NCBI GenBank assembly: GCA_028751875.1
Contig: CM054157.1
Span: 1,207,973 to 1,271,972, forward strand
DNA: 64,000 nucleotides
Origin: Rapana venosa
Lineage: Eukaryota; Mollusca; Gastropoda; Neogastropoda; Muricidae
Direction: 5' to 3'
Below the pieces are notes generated by a model. The model saw only the letters and a program-made list of their open reading frames with translations, ran no database searches and was not told where the DNA came from. The position numbers and the translations under genes were made by a program. Shown piece by piece: positions 47,001-58,789 of the stretch. Every line of letters begins with the position of its first letter. The stretch's first letter is position 1.

Positions 47001-47975
47001 GTCAATCCCATGAATTAATTTTTAGGTATATAGTATTGTATACTGTGAACTCGGCACGGGCAGCATAGCTAGTCCTTTCCTTTCCATGTTCCAGAAAAGC
47101 TTTACTTCACTTCATTCCCAGGTTTCTGTAACAGTCTATTCCTGAAAATAAGGTACTTAGTTCAAAATGAAATGACACTAACATCTAATATGATTAATAC
47201 CAAGTGCTATGCACTGATGTGTTTACAAGTGAATGCAGTAAATATCTTTTGTAGTTTGGACATAGCTGATGCAGTGTTGGTAAATGCAAACAGATAAATG
47301 CAAACAATTTTACCAATAAAAATACTCATATGTTTGCCTATGTGCAAACTGTTAATGAAAAACAAATTAAACAGGACATATTGAACTCAATCCCTGCAGG
47401 GTATCAGTGTTCCTTGCTGATAATTTCTCCACCTCCGTCATGGTACTATGAAGCCACTTAAGCTACTACAACATTTTACTCTTCAACATGATTAAGGGCA
47501 TGACATGCATGATTATTACCTGTAGACTATCCATTAAAAAGTTTAACTCTTTCCTTTCTGGCACCCAGCATACTGCTTTTACTGAACTAAACCTTGACTT
47601 GCAGAACCCCACAAAAGCAGTAAACTTGCGTTAATTATATCCCTTTTTTCCCATGGCCTGGAAATCCGGGATGCAGCTGGTCAGCATAAACAGTGCACAC
47701 ACCCCCTGACATCCTGACTACGCCTGTCTCTGACACCCTGACCCTTTGTGACATTGATGATTCATGGCCTGGTCAACGTTGGTGAAGGGAAGGCCTCCTG
47801 GGCCCCTGGAGAGAGAAAGAGAGAGAGAGCCATGGAGAAGTCGTTAAGAGTAAGACTTAAGTTTTACAGAGGATTTGAATGTTGATGCTTAATTTGTATT
47901 CATGAATATAATTTCAACACTCACAGATTTATGTCTTTTACTTATTCCTTTTCTTCTGTCAAATTTTTCGCACAG
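47001..47975. other. Rest of intron 2, no recognised feature
   Basis: AT-rich intron sequence ending in the pyrimidine-rich acceptor TTTTTCGCACAG. Intron 2 as a whole spans 45313-47975. Confidence 0.6.
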
Positions 47976-48107
47976 AAACGACAGCTTGAAAATAGAGCGC
48001 TGCTGGACAGTGGACGAGTTGATTGGCTACCTGTGTTCATGGTCAGCCTACCAGAAGTTTTTAATGAGCAACCCCCTGGACAACACCATGGCTGATGTCA
48101 GACACAG
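47976..48107 (+). CDS. Methyltransferase exon 3
   Basis: 132 bp; the first base completes the Arg codon begun in exon 2 and the last two bases begin another. Encodes NDSLKIERCWTVDELIGYLC then SWSAYQKFLMSNPLDNTMAD. The W(T)VDEL.GYL.SWSAYQ pattern is the conserved C-terminal helix region of the family. The donor is ACAG/GTAACT. Confidence 0.88.
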
Positions 48108-49130
48108 GTAACTTCCCCTTATAATGGGTTGGGTTTTTTTTAAAAAGGTATATAAACAATGCTCAAAACGTAGTGCTCACTTTTTAATGTTCCAAACTAT
48201 TTAACATACACACATGTGCATGCATGCACATATGCACACATGCAAGCACACTCTCTCACACACACATGCACACGCACACACACATGCATACACTCCTACA
48301 GGTAGATAGACAGACAGATAGGACAGATAGACAGATGGCAACATAGATAGATGGAGGTACTGATATTTATTCATTTTAGAGAGGTGTCTGCAATTTTTAA
48401 GTATTAAGAATGAGGAAATTTAACAGCAAAAGACAGAAACAAGGACAGACACGAACTGAATAAAATCTTTTTTTAAAGTTAGCAATTGAAGAGTGATGAT
48501 TCAAATACCAGTTTTAAGGGAGAGCACATTTACCTGCAGTGAATTCAAGAAAGAAATGTAGGAGTTGATGCTCCTAACAACTAGCATAAGAGATCTCTAT
48601 AGTTGTGTACATTTAAATTGTGTGTGTGTGTGTGTGTGTGCTGTGTGAGAGAAAGAGAGTGGGTGTGTGAGTGCATGCATACACACAGCAGTAGGTGTAT
48701 TTTGTGTGTATAGTTCTTCAGTTTAACTTCCTTCCACCAATTCGTGATATCAGACAGGAAAGTGGGAGTGAGTGAGTGAGTGTGTGAGTGTTTGGGTGGG
48801 GGGTATGGGTGGGCTGGGGTGAGCACATAAATAATTTTCCGCAATAAACAACTAAGAAACACCAAGAAAACCATAACACAAGAAATTTGAAGGGGGGAAA
48901 AAATATCCCTGCTTAAACACTAACTTTGCAATTCGTACAACTAAGAAACATCGTTAAACTATAAAAAATCTGATAACAGGACTGTGTATGTGAGTGTGTT
49001 TGTGTGTGCATTGCACATATTTATATCTACATGCATACATGTGTGAACATGTTATCTCTCATAGACACTATGATATATTCATTTTTCCTTTAAAACTGTG
49101 TCATCTTCAGCTTTCACTATACAATCTCAG
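48108..49130 (+). other. Methyltransferase intron 3
   Basis: 1023-bp GT...AG intron with CA-rich (48195-48300), GT (48620-48640) and GATAGACAGACA stretches. An upstream AG at 49109-49110 is not used: frame continuity requires the acceptor ATCTCAG ending at 49130. Confidence 0.8.
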
Positions 49131-49233
49131 GTTGCAAGAGGTGTACCAGGAGGGGCGAGGCATTGGAGAGGAGCGTGAGGTGCACATCACCTGGCCTGTC
49201 TTCATGCTGATGGGGCATAAGCCACAGGAGTGA
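49131..49233 (+). CDS. Methyltransferase exon 4 and stop
   Basis: 103 bp including TGA at 49231-49233. Encodes LQEVYQEGRGIGEEREVHIT then WPVFMLMGHKPQE. VHITWPVF.L.G is the expected last beta strand of the class I fold in these proteins, which confirms the acceptor choice. Confidence 0.88.
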
Positions 49234-49309
49234 TGCGGCGTGAGGTCACTCTCACTGACCTTCAGCATCGCTTGGTTGGGGCTGTGGAGGACTTCTTGCT
49301 GCCAACTGT

Positions 49310-49400
49310 TTTAACCTGTCGTCACTGCTGGCTGGCTTAGTTAGATACGTTGTGATTTTTGTCAGAAAGAAAGTGTGTGTATGTGTGTTTTACCTGCTTT
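49310..49400 (+). repeat. Local duplication, copy 1
   Basis: CTGCTGGCTGGCTTAGTTAGATACGTTGTGATTTTTGTC and following bases recur at 50213-50300 (CTGCTGGGTGGCTTAGTGAG, ATTGTGATTTTTGTCA). The two copies flank the CA microsatellite at 49876-50128. Confidence 0.8.
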
Positions 49401-49419
49401 TTTTTTTTAAGTGTAGGTG

Positions 49420-49585
49420 TGTGTTTATCTGAATGTATACATTTTTTTAAGTATGTGTGTCTGTTTACCTGCATGTGTGTGTGTTTACCTGCATATATAC
49501 ATTTTTAAAGTGTGTGTGTGTGTTTACCTGCATATATACATTTTTAAAGTGTGTGTGCGTTTACCTGCATATATACATTATTTTA
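49420..49585 (+). repeat. Short tandem repeat in the methyltransferase 3' flank
   Basis: Three to four copies of a unit of about 45-50 bp built from TTTACCTGCATATATACATT, a short T/A run and (GT)n. It follows the stop codon by about 190 bp and may lie in the 3' UTR. I could not identify a confident polyadenylation signal. Confidence 0.7.
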
Positions 49586-49875
49586 ATTGCTGAGGGTGAG
49601 TCAGGCATTTATTAATGTGCTTTTGTTTTAATGCCCTTGACATTTTGGCCTTTTCAGGGATTGCTGTCTGTGAGTGTGTGTGTGTGTGTGTTTGGTGCAG
49701 GGCATTCTGTTACACTACAGTACAAACTGCACACAGCCATGTTTCAGTCTGCAATCCCTAGCAGTCTGACTTAGGGAGTGGTGTAAAGCTATGAGAGTTT
49801 TCCTCTTCTGGAATTTTGTTTGAGAAAGATATGTCAGAATTTAAGATTTTGAAAGGTACATTGCTTTATTTAAAG

Positions 49876-50016
49876 TTCGTTACACATCCACACACGCATG
49901 CACACATGCATGTACACACACAGAGACGCACGCATGCATGCACACACGCACATGCACACACACGCGCACACACACACACACATGCACACACACACACACA
50001 CACACATGCACACACA

Positions 50017-50053
<37 letters not shown>

Positions 50054-50078
50054 ACACACACATGCACACACACTCACA

Positions 50079-50128
<50 letters not shown>
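49876..50128. repeat. (CA)n compound microsatellite
   Basis: CA with CATGCA and CGCA variants, about 250 bp. It opens spurious His/Thr and Cys/Val frames. Confidence 0.97.
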
Positions 50129-50131
<3 letters not shown>

Positions 50132-50212
50132 TGAATAACCGTGTTTACAATACAAAGTACTTTTCTGTTAGCGATAAAGAATTGTGTTCTGACACACTGT
50201 ATTCAGTGTTTT

Positions 50213-50300
50213 GACCTGTGTTCACTGCTGGGTGGCTTAGTGAGACACATTGTGATTTTTGTCAAAAAGAAAATTGTGGGGGTGTGTGTTAGTTAGCAGC
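50213..50300 (+). repeat. Local duplication, copy 2
   Basis: See 49310-49400; about 85% alike by eye. Confidence 0.78.
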
Positions 50301-50474
50301 TTTACACTCAACATGTATGTATGCATTTAAAGAATTGTTTCTCCTTGATTTCCGTTATTTTCCCCCGCTTTAAGTTTTTTATCCTCAGTCAAGTAGAGTT
50401 TGATTGATATGGCAGGATGTATATTTGTTGTATTGGTGGAGTGTGTGTGTATATGGGGTTTTTTCTGCCCAAAC

Positions 50475-50690
50475 ATGGCTCATAGATGGTATACTTCTTC
50501 TTCTTCTTCCTTTTTTGTCATGTTTCTCCCAGGGGAGGTTTGACATTGATGAGCCTTCTCCATCTCTCTCTGTTTTGAGCTTCCTCCTTATTTATGCCCC
50601 TTTCTCTAAGATCATCTGCAATACAGGCAGCCCAGGTTTTGCTAGGTCTTCCCTTATATTTTCATATTTTGTCCTTTTTCTTTTGTAAGA
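50475..50690 (-). pseudogene. LINE C-terminal fragment
   Basis: On the minus strand: GRPSKTWAACIADDLRERGI then AQNRERWRRLINVKPPLGE and a stop, followed by a (GAA)n tail at about 50490-50507. The G-R-P-x-K-T-W and A-x-N/D-R-x-x-W-R patterns are the C-terminal signature of RTE-like LINEs. It is severely 5'-truncated. Confidence 0.7.
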
Positions 50691-50884
50691 AAGAATCCAA
50701 ACCCGAAATACTATGTGATAGGCGCATTAGTGTTTAACTATATGTTTCTTGTTACTGTGAAAAATGTAAAGTGTTTTTTGAAAAGTTAAGATGTGCTATG
50801 TATGATTTGTTCAGTTAGAAACTGTAATACTTGGTACTTTTTTATGTCATCAGTCACTGTTTATGATGTATGGTTTGTTTTTTA

Positions 50885-51146
50885 AATAAGTAAACAACTC
50901 ACACACAAAAACCTCAACTGTCTCCATCACTGCTGTCGTCAGTAGGAGCTCCATACAATGCCACCAGGATTCACCATCTCTCTCTGCTCTGCTGAGTTCT
51001 ATGATCTCCTGTAGACCTTCCAGACCACTGATCTCAGTGTTGTTGTTGGCAATGTAGGATGTTGGTGGTCTGCTTCTGTCCTTCTGATTCAACCTTGCCT
51101 TGGAGAACTGTTGGGAAACTGCTGAAATTATTGGTATCCTGATCAC
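50885..51146 (-). pseudogene. Possible transposon ORF end, unassigned
   Basis: Minus-strand frame with FSKARLNQKDRSRPPTSYIA and LQEIIELSRAERDG, then WWHCMELLLTTAVMETVEV. The ELSR-ERDG-WW pattern is reminiscent of a retroelement C-terminus (D-R-D-x-W), but I cannot name the family. It could be chance. Confidence 0.4.
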
Positions 51147-51149
51147 TTC

Positions 51150-52160
51150 TTCAAGCCAAATGAAGCCTTGTGTGCATAATCTAGTGCATAATCTATAACC
51201 ATCTAGTTTTTATACATTTGTTATTGCGATTGTGTGGTGGATTGGGGTTTGGTTGTTATTGTTGGGTTTGTTTATTTTTTTAAGGTGCCTGAAACAATGA
51301 ATTTTTATTTTGAGTTATTTAAGTGAGGGACAAATCAAAGGGCTGTTTCAAGCCATGCCATTCAAATCTACAGACCTCTGACAAAAGCTAAAAAGCTGAG
51401 GCACTAGGGATGGTATAGATGGCAAGAGGAAGTGTTCAGAATGTAGAGAAAGAGTGCCATGAAGACATAAGATGGTTTACAGTTCAGAAGTATTTCTTTT
51501 TGTCTGGCACATAAAAAATAGCTGTCTATAAAATCTGGAAATGTACTTAATTATTTGATGGCTTTGAAGCCGAGCGAGTTAGTAATTGAAGGTGCAAATA
51601 CGGTCCCATGGTTGTATGAGTTAAATTACTAAATTTAGAAGTTACAGGAATAGGAGGGAGAGAGAGAGAGAGAGAGAGAGAGTGGGGAAGGGGGTGCTAT
51701 ATGTGATTCATCAATACAGATATTGATTACTTGAGTGTTTGTCAAGCTTTTCTTTATTTTTGTTATTATTATTATTTTCTTTTGAGGATAATGAAATAAG
51801 CACTCGTGTGGGTTTTTTTACATCCAGTCTCCATGTGTATGAAGGTTTGAATGGTGTGTGTAAGTGTGTGCACACTCTTTTATATGTGTGTGTCACCATG
51901 TGCGTGCGTGCATATTAGTTCTTTCATTTAATGTCTTTTCACTTGCTGTGATATCACTTGGCATGCATGTTTACTTGTGTTCATGTGTGTGCATGCATCT
52001 CAAATTTGATGGATTGAAGAGTTGGTGTGTTTCCTCTACATTTACTTTACCCCAGGACAGTTTGCCAGTCCCTTCTGCGCTGCATAGCAAAAACTGTTTG
52101 AAAGTGTTCACAGTTGCATGTGTTCACAGTTGCATGAGGTGATAAGTCATAGAGTCTGGA
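51150..52160. other. Mostly unique sequence with one SINE fragment
   Basis: No gene recognised. A GA tract lies at 51657-51682. At about 51772-51855 a SINE type C tail fragment (TTTGAGGATAATGAAATAAG, ACATCCAGTCTCCATGTGTA) is visible in minus orientation. Confidence 0.6.
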
Positions 52161-52164
52161 AAAC

Positions 52165-53497
52165 ATGGTGCAACATTTAGTAATGATGTCCTTGAAATCT
52201 TCATATTGCTGTTAGCTGATGATATAATGTTAATGTCAGAAACTGTAGTTGGACTTCAGAATCAATTGAATAGTTTACATAGGGCTGCTGCTTCTTTGAA
52301 GTTGAAAGTTAACCTGACAAAGAGTAACATTATTGTATTTAGAAAGGGTGGGCATCTTGCAATGAGAGAAAGATGGACGTATGGTGGAACTGTGATTTCT
52401 GTGGTGAATGTATACAAATATTTAGGTATATATTTTTCTACTCGTTTAAGATTTACATTTGCATGTAAAGACCTGGCAAGAAGAGCAAAAATGCATTGTT
52501 ATGTATAATGAAGAAGTTAACTTTGTTAAATAACGAATCTCTTTCTCTGTTTCTAAAATTATTTGATGCCCAAATTCAACCTGTATTGCAGTATAGAGCT
52601 GAGATATGGGGTCTGTATCCTGCTGCCCTACACTGTGAGAAAACCCATTTATTTGCATTGAAAAAGTTTCTGGGAGTGTCACTCAAGACACCAAATGATC
52701 TTGTGTACAGGGAAACAGCAAGGTACTCCATGTCACTGCTTTCTATTGTTAGATGCATAAGATATTGGATACAGATAACTCAAATGAATGCAGAAATATT
52801 GCCTTTTAAAGCATATAAAATGTTGTTAGATTTAGATAATAGAGATAAAATCAATTAGGCTTCAAATGTAAATAAAATTATGTGAATTGGATTTGGGTTA
52901 CGTGTGGTTAAACCAAGGTGTTGGAGATGTGCTTGTTTGTATCCAACAGTTTCATGAAAGGTTGATTGATTGTTGCTGGCAAAATTGTGAGTCATGTACA
53001 GAATACTGTAAGATTTTCCCATTATAGAATGTTCAGTCAGGTAAATTGTGTACCAACTTATATATCCATGCGTATTGATAGACATTTGAAGTGTATAATG
53101 ACACGATTTAGATTTGGTATCTCGGATATCAATGTACATTATTATCACACATAGAAATGCACTTGCCGCAAATCTTCAATGCCCAATTTGTAAATGTTCA
53201 GTAGAAGATGAAATCCACTTTGTGCATTCCTGTCCAGGGTTAAAAGATATTCGAGAGCAATTCATACCACAAAAGTACTGTAGAGATCCATGTTTATTCA
53301 GGTTGGTTTTGTTATTAGCTTCGACGAATGAGTGTATTGTAAAACAACTGGCAGTATATATGTATAAAGCATTTAAAAGGAGAAGTATCTTTGCAACATA
53401 ACAACATCACACGTACATCATATTGTTTGCTTGCATTATATGTATTCCCCCTTCTAAGGGGCCATTGCCTTTATGAATAAACATTTCATTTCATTTC
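52165..53497 (+). mobile_element. 5'-truncated LINE with intact-looking 3' end (different lineage)
   Basis: Starts inside the RT catalytic region (LLLADDIMLMSETVVGLQNQ), continues with VNVYKYLGIYFSTRLRF, a frame change near 52500, then LFDAQIQPVLQYRAEIWGLY and LFALKKFLGVSLKTPNDLVY. The C-terminus has a Cys-His cluster (CPICKCSVEDEIHFVHSC) and LYMYKAFKRR-like sequence before the stop near 53401. The 3' end is ATGAATAAACATTTCATTTC with a CATTT repeat. I recognise this type as very common in mollusc and other marine invertebrate genomes. Stops and indels make it dead. Confidence 0.82.
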
Positions 53498-53584
53498 TGT
53501 CTGTCTTTGTGTATGTCCATGGAATTGCTAGGCCCCTATTTTCTCTCAATCATTATCTTTTTCTTTCTGTCTGTCTGTCTCTCT

Positions 53585-53632
53585 CTAAAGAAATCTAATT
53601 TTCTCTAATGCTTTTTTTCTGTTCCCAAGCAT

Positions 53633-53692
<60 letters not shown>

Positions 53693-54726
53693 GCTCTCTC
53701 CCCTCCTCCTCTTTCTACCCCCTTTTATCCTCTCTTCCTCACCCTCCTCTTTCTCCAGCCTTCTCCCTTTCTCTTCTTTTCTAGTTAGGCCTGTGCTTGT
53801 TCTGTTTCTCTCTCTTCCTTCTCCTACAAAATCAATGCAATAGCCCCATATATTGATAAAAGCATGAAAAACGACCACCACTAAACCATTTCCTCAGATA
53901 AAGGCCAGGAATAAATCACCACACGTCGCTACACCCCCAGAAATCATGATGGAAAACAGTCTGTAAGAAAAGCGAGTTTCCGCCATCACTCCATCTAAAT
54001 GAAGCCACATGCCAAACGGTCAGAAGACAGGACCATTTGGGGATTGCATTGGGGCTGCCTTGCCTGGCTGAATCTTTTATATCTCCAGCTGGTTTATATC
54101 TTTCACTGTATGTCAGTCTGTTCAAGCATCAGAGTCTCTCTGTCTGTCCTTCTCTTTTCAATGTAACAGTCATAGTGTGTGTGTGTGAGAGAGAGCAAGA
54201 TTCTTTTCATGCCTTGTACACTTTGCCAATTTCCTTGTTCTAGCAATTACTTCTTGTTTGCAAAGCAATTCTTTCATGCATGAACCAGTAGTCTACAAAC
54301 TGACTTTGAATGTTTGATCTTCTGTACATAAAAGAAGAAGTCAGAAGACAATGTCAAATGGAGCCAAATCATCTGACACTTTGGGTCTTAGACTATTTCT
54401 TGAAATAGACGATGTAAAGGGCAGGTTTAGATGTGTATGGGACAAAGAGCTTCCTTCTGAAACTTTTTCAGAGATTTAGACTTTGGGGGTCGCTCAATGT
54501 GTAATATGTAAAACAGTCAAAATGCTTCATCAGTAAGCAAGTTTATCTTTATTCTTACTTCCCTCTTAGCAGTTTTTTAAGACTGCTTTTTCTTTCAGTG
54601 TAACTATTCCACCATGCCAACTCCTTCCACTTTCAAAAGCGTCTGAATAGAAAACCTCCATTCTAAAAAATCAATACCTAGAGAGAAAACAATGACAGCA
54701 GGTCTGCCAGAGAAAGTCTCCAGGGT
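53585..54726 (-). repeat. 1.5-kb repeat family, inverted partial unit
   Basis: Reverse complement of a unit resembling U1 (9108-10045) at its right side and U5 (18360-18560) at its left side, including the CT tract at 53637-53697. It ends at the GT run (54727) that joins it to arm 2 of the inverted duplication. Confidence 0.87.
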
Positions 54727-55079
54727 GTGTGTGTGTGTGTGTGTGTGTTCTCATAAGATATCTAGCTACAATCTACTTCACGCTCTTTCACAAACAGAAG
54801 TCTATAGAATGCAGGCTTCCTCAAGAGCAAACTAAAGGGGTAAAAAATGTTCAGAATTATGTCCCCTACTGAATCCAATATGACCGATTTTATACAGGGA
54901 CATAAGTTTAGGTTGATTAGGCCTACTATCTATCAAACATCACAGTCTGTTTGTCACAATGTTATGGGTTTTCTAAAGCATCTGGTCTCGCTCATAGCAA
55001 ATTTGTATTCAGATCAGAAGGCAGCCATCCAATAGAATGACGAGCAATGGGAGTTCTTTTGTATATGAAAAAAAAAGGA

Positions 55080-55375
55080 GTCCATCAGGTTTGTATATAA
55101 TCCCCGTATCTTTTCAGCATATACACAGAAATGATCATGAGAAAGGCGGAGATAGATGTCAATGGCATTAATGTAGGAGGCAGAAACATCACTAACTTCA
55201 GGTAGGCTGATGATGCAGCCCTCATGACCAGTGATATCACAAGCATGAGAAGAATTCTCTACAGAGTCAATGCAGAGGGCAACGGTGCTGGCCTTAACTT
55301 CAGTGCCAAAAAGAGCAAAGTGAGGCACATTAATGGTAAGTCACCCCTCAGAATATCAAAACCAATGGACGGGTA
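55080..55375 (+). pseudogene. LINE reverse transcriptase fragment (arm 2 copy)
   Basis: Counterpart of 1230-1535. Reads MRKAEIDVNGINVGGRNITN, then an in-frame TAG, then ADDAALMTSDITSMRRILYR and LNFSAKKSKVRHING. The ADD box is preserved here, unlike arm 1, but the stop just upstream kills the frame. Confidence 0.75.
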
Positions 55376-55611
55376 CAGAATACTTTAAAAATCTTAAATA
55401 TTGAGGCTCTTGAAAAGAAAATTAGTCATCATGGCTAAAATAGGTATTACCAAGCAAAAGAGGATTTAGTTTAATACTGTCTGGAAAGACAGAGGCGTAC
55501 CTACATATCTCAAAATTAGAATTGTCTAAATGCTAACCTGGCCTGCATTGCTGCAGGGGTCAGAAGCTGAATACTGTGGACATTGGAAAGAGACAATATA
55601 AACACAACCAA

Positions 55612-55640
55612 ACACACACACACAAACACACACACACACT

Positions 55641-55673
<33 letters not shown>

Positions 55674-55698
55674 ACACACACAAACACACACACACTCA

Positions 55699-55778
<80 letters not shown>

Positions 55779-55786
55779 AACACTTG
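55612..55786. repeat. (CA)n microsatellite (arm 2)
   Basis: Equivalent of the TG tract in arm 1. The SINE type C fragment follows. Confidence 0.95.
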
Positions 55787-55789
55787 TGT

Positions 55790-55972
55790 GCAAAAGCACG
55801 CACGCAGAACATCTTGCGGACACGTTAATTCCTGTTCCGCTTTTCGTAAGAGTAGGCCATTGTGTGCCGGTGGGAACAGATGACAGAATTTACAAAACCG
55901 CATACACACGGGGACTGGGTGTAAACAAGCAATAAGTGCTTATTCCATTATCCTCGATATAAAAGAATAAAA
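55790..55972 (+). mobile_element. SINE type C, 5'-truncated, in arm 2 only
   Basis: Body and tail of the family (GTAAGAGTAGGCCATTGTGT, GGTGGGAACAGATGACAGAA, ATTCCATTATCCTCGATATA). It is flanked on both sides by CA tracts, so the target was the microsatellite. It is absent at the corresponding place in arm 1. Confidence 0.85.
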
Positions 55973-55975
55973 TTA

Positions 55976-56032
55976 AAACACACACACACACTTATACACG
56001 CGCGCACGCACTTATACACACACACACGCGCG

Positions 56033-56063
<31 letters not shown>

Positions 56064-56064
56064 G
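55976..56064. repeat. (CA)n/(CG)n microsatellite
   Basis: CA with a CGCGCG core at 56029-56041, a potential Z-DNA-forming tract. Confidence 0.93.
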
Positions 56065-56128
56065 CCATACCTCCAATTGAATTACATTTTATGGGCCGCT
56101 GAATAATGCATGGATGCAAATGTCTGTT

Positions 56129-56290
56129 GTTCCCCTGTGTGCCAGCAGTGTCAGAGCAGTGCAGCACTTGTGCAAAGGCAGTGTCATAGCAGTGCAGCAC
56201 TTGTGCAGAGGCAGCGTCAGAGCAGTGCAGCACTTGTGCAGAGGCAGCGTCAGAGCAGTGCAGCACTTGTGCAGAGGCAGGCAGCGTCAG
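56129..56290 (-). repeat. 33-bp minisatellite, short inverted array
   Basis: About four to five copies, reverse complement of the unit at 1-645. The first copy at the left edge is variant (GCAAAGGCAGTGTCATAGC). Confidence 0.93.
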
Positions 56291-56374
56291 TGCCGGCACC
56301 ATCCTCAAGAAAACACAGCCCTGTATTTCCGCTGGGGGCCTCATCATTTTTCATTGCACACGTTTGGTCCTTTT

Positions 56375-56476
<102 letters not shown>

Positions 56477-56489
56477 CATATCTGTTTCT

Positions 56490-56718
56490 CTTAATCATCA
56501 TCATTATTGACATTGTTATCATCGGCATCTTCGTCGTCGCGGTCATCATCATCATCATCATCATTATCTCTATTCTCCTACCCCCCCCCCCCCTCCCCCA
56601 TCCCTCAGCCATCATCAGCGTCATCATTGTCCTTGTCACCACCACCACCACCATCACTACCACCATCACTCCATGCCATCACCCCCAAACCCCTACCACC
56701 ACTATATTGCCGCAACTG

Positions 56719-56757
<39 letters not shown>

Positions 56758-56765
56758 TTTTCGCC
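56490..56765. repeat. ATC/ACC triplet-rich region with a C run
   Basis: Degenerate (ATC)n and (CACCA)n repeats plus a poly-C run at 56581-56594. Serine/proline/isoleucine frames here are compositional. Confidence 0.88.
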
Positions 56766-57210
56766 TGTGTGTTTTTCTGACCAGTTTTCTCTGCCTGTTG
56801 GTTTTCTCTGGCCACTTCTGTTTTCTTTTTGTCTGCCCTTGATGACGTCATACATACAGGGATGTTTTGAAGATACCTATTACTACCCCTCCCTCTTTTT
56901 TACACCCTTAAGAAGAAGACATTGTCCTTTTTACTCATTAATATATTAACACATTTCTTTCTTTCTTTTTTTATTTTTTATTAAGTGACATCACTGAGTG
57001 GTTGATTTTCTTTCCATCTTTGTTTATCTGTGTTTGCTTTTTATTTTCAATTTTCCTTGTTTGAGGGCTGGATGCAAAAACAGAAAACAACCCATGACGT
57101 GTGCTTCTTCCTTTCCCTCAGTAAAAAGAGGAATGCATTCATTTATTCTGCCTCCCTACATAAATGAATGTTTTTGTCCCTGTCTATCCCTTTCTCTCAA
57201 TATGTGCCTC

Positions 57211-57243
<33 letters not shown>

Positions 57244-57600
57244 CACAACACACACACACACACACATTTATTATGTTCATTGTTGTTTAACCTACTTCTG
57301 TATTCTTGACACATATTCCTTTTAATACAATAATGGCATCCTATCTTATTTGCTTTATCTTATCTCCATTCCACACCCTGTGTCTGTCTCTCTGTCTCTC
57401 CGCCTCCCTGTCTCTCAGGAGGGAGACAGATCATTATTGCTGGGTTGGGGCATCTTTATCTATTGCCCTTGTGTGTTGCTGGCCCCAAGGGAATAGAGCG
57501 GATGGAGAGAGGTGCGGTAGAGAAGAAGAGAGGGGGCTAGAAAAAGAAGGAAAACAACTGCAATGGGCTGTGCTCTTTATAGTCCAGCTAATCACTAAGA
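56766..57600. other. No recognised gene
   Basis: T-rich sequence with a CA microsatellite at 57213-57266. Reading frames that run into the minisatellite lack homology that I recognise. Confidence 0.5.
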
Positions 57601-57602
57601 CC

Positions 57603-58195
57603 ATGATGACAGCGGTGATGTTATTGATAATGATCGTGATGACAGTAATGATGTTATTGATAATGATCATGATGACAGCAATGATGTTATTGATAATGAT
57701 CGTGATGACAGTGGTCATGTCATTGATAATGATCATGATGACAGTGGTCATGTCATTGATGATGATCATGATGACAGTGGTCATGTCATTGATGATGATC
57801 ATGATGACAGCAGTGATGTCATTGATAATTATCATGATGACAGTGGTCATGTCATTGATGATGATCATGATGACAGCAGTGATGTCATTGATAATTATCA
57901 TGATGACAGTGGTCATGTCATTGATGATGATCATGATGACAGCAGTGATGTCATTGATAACGATCGTGATGACAGTGGTCATGTCATTGATGATGATCAT
58001 GATGACAGCAATGATGTCACTAGTAATGATCATGATGACAGCAACGATGTCATTGGTCGTGACCATGGGGACAGCAGTGATGCTATTGATAATGATCGTG
58101 ATGACAGCAGTGATGTCATTGATAATTAATGATGAAGCAATTTGATTGACCATAATCATGATGACAGCGGTGATGTCATTGATAATGATCGTGAT
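57603..58195. repeat. Second 33-bp minisatellite (GATGATCATGATGACAGTGG type)
   Basis: About 18 copies of a 33-bp unit with alternating variants (AGTGGTCATGTCATTGATGA and AGCAGTGATGTCATTGATAA), which suggests a higher-order 66-bp dimer in the middle of the array. The period keeps one frame open on each strand for nearly 280-300 codons (Met/Ile/Val-rich one way, Ile/Asn/Asp-rich the other). Nothing indicates that these are proteins. Confidence 0.93.
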
Positions 58196-58196
58196 G

Positions 58197-58345
58197 ACGG
58201 TAGTCCTTCGGATGAGACTATAAACCGAGGCCCGTGTGCGAACGCATGCAGAACATCTTGGGCACACTTTAAATCCTGTTCCGCTGTTCGAAAGAGTAGG
58301 CCATTGTGTGCCGGTGGGAACAGATGACAAAATTTTTTAAAAATC
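58197..58345 (+). mobile_element. SINE type C, truncated copy adjoining the minisatellite
   Basis: Begins CCTTCGGATGAGACTATAAA at the end of the array and continues GTAGGCCATTGTGTGCCGGT; the head is missing. GAT-type sequence resumes at about 58500, so the SINE lies within or at the edge of the repeat array. Confidence 0.82.
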
Positions 58346-58424
58346 GCATCCACACGCATAAATATATATAAAAAATTTAAAATTATATTAAAACACTTTT
58401 AATTTTTAAAAAGTCATCTTAGTG

Positions 58425-58730
58425 TTTTGATTTGTTGCTCTACAAGATTCAGCGCTATATAAATTACATACATAATTATTATTAATAATAATGTCATTGA
58501 CCATAACCATGATGACAGCAATGATGTCATTGACCATTACCATATACATGTCACTGACTTCACAGGTGACATTGATGATGACAAAGTCAGCTATGAACCA
58601 CATTGATGTATGATGAACATGTCTACAACAATGACGGCGATGATGATGATAATGATGATGATGGCAATGATTACCACGATGATGATGATGATGATGAATG
58701 ATTATGGTGGTAATGGTGGTGCTGATGCTA
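58425..58730. repeat. SINE type B tail and degenerate GAT repeats
   Basis: 58436-58465 (GTTGCTCTACAAGATTCAGC, GCTATATAAATTACATA) matches the tail of the type B SINE in reverse of 12095-12125. It is followed by ATGATGACAGCAATGATGTC repeats and (GAT)n to about 58700. Confidence 0.72.
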
Positions 58731-58789
58731 ATGATAAACTTGGTCCTGTGATTGCAATGAAATTGTGAAAAACGATTTTAGTTGATGTT

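Larger units (their letters stand above)
54727..56290 (-). repeat. Inverted segmental duplication, arm 2
   Basis: Reverse complement of 1-1963 in the same order: GT run, flank (TCTCATAAGATATCTAGCTA), RT fragment, CA tracts, flank with GGGAACAACAGACATT, short minisatellite. It lacks the 95-bp LINE tail (empty site near 54985) and has a SINE fragment inside the CA tract that arm 1 lacks. Confidence 0.9.

Noticed and set aside
49111..49130. Alternative acceptor for methyltransferase exon 4 at 49110
   Set aside because: It would add 20 bases and break the frame; the AG at 49129-49130 restores the Arg codon and the conserved C-terminus.
57306..58330. Frames of about 280 and 298 codons on opposite strands
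   Set aside because: They are kept open by a 33-bp minisatellite whose length is a multiple of three; both strands being open argues against coding.
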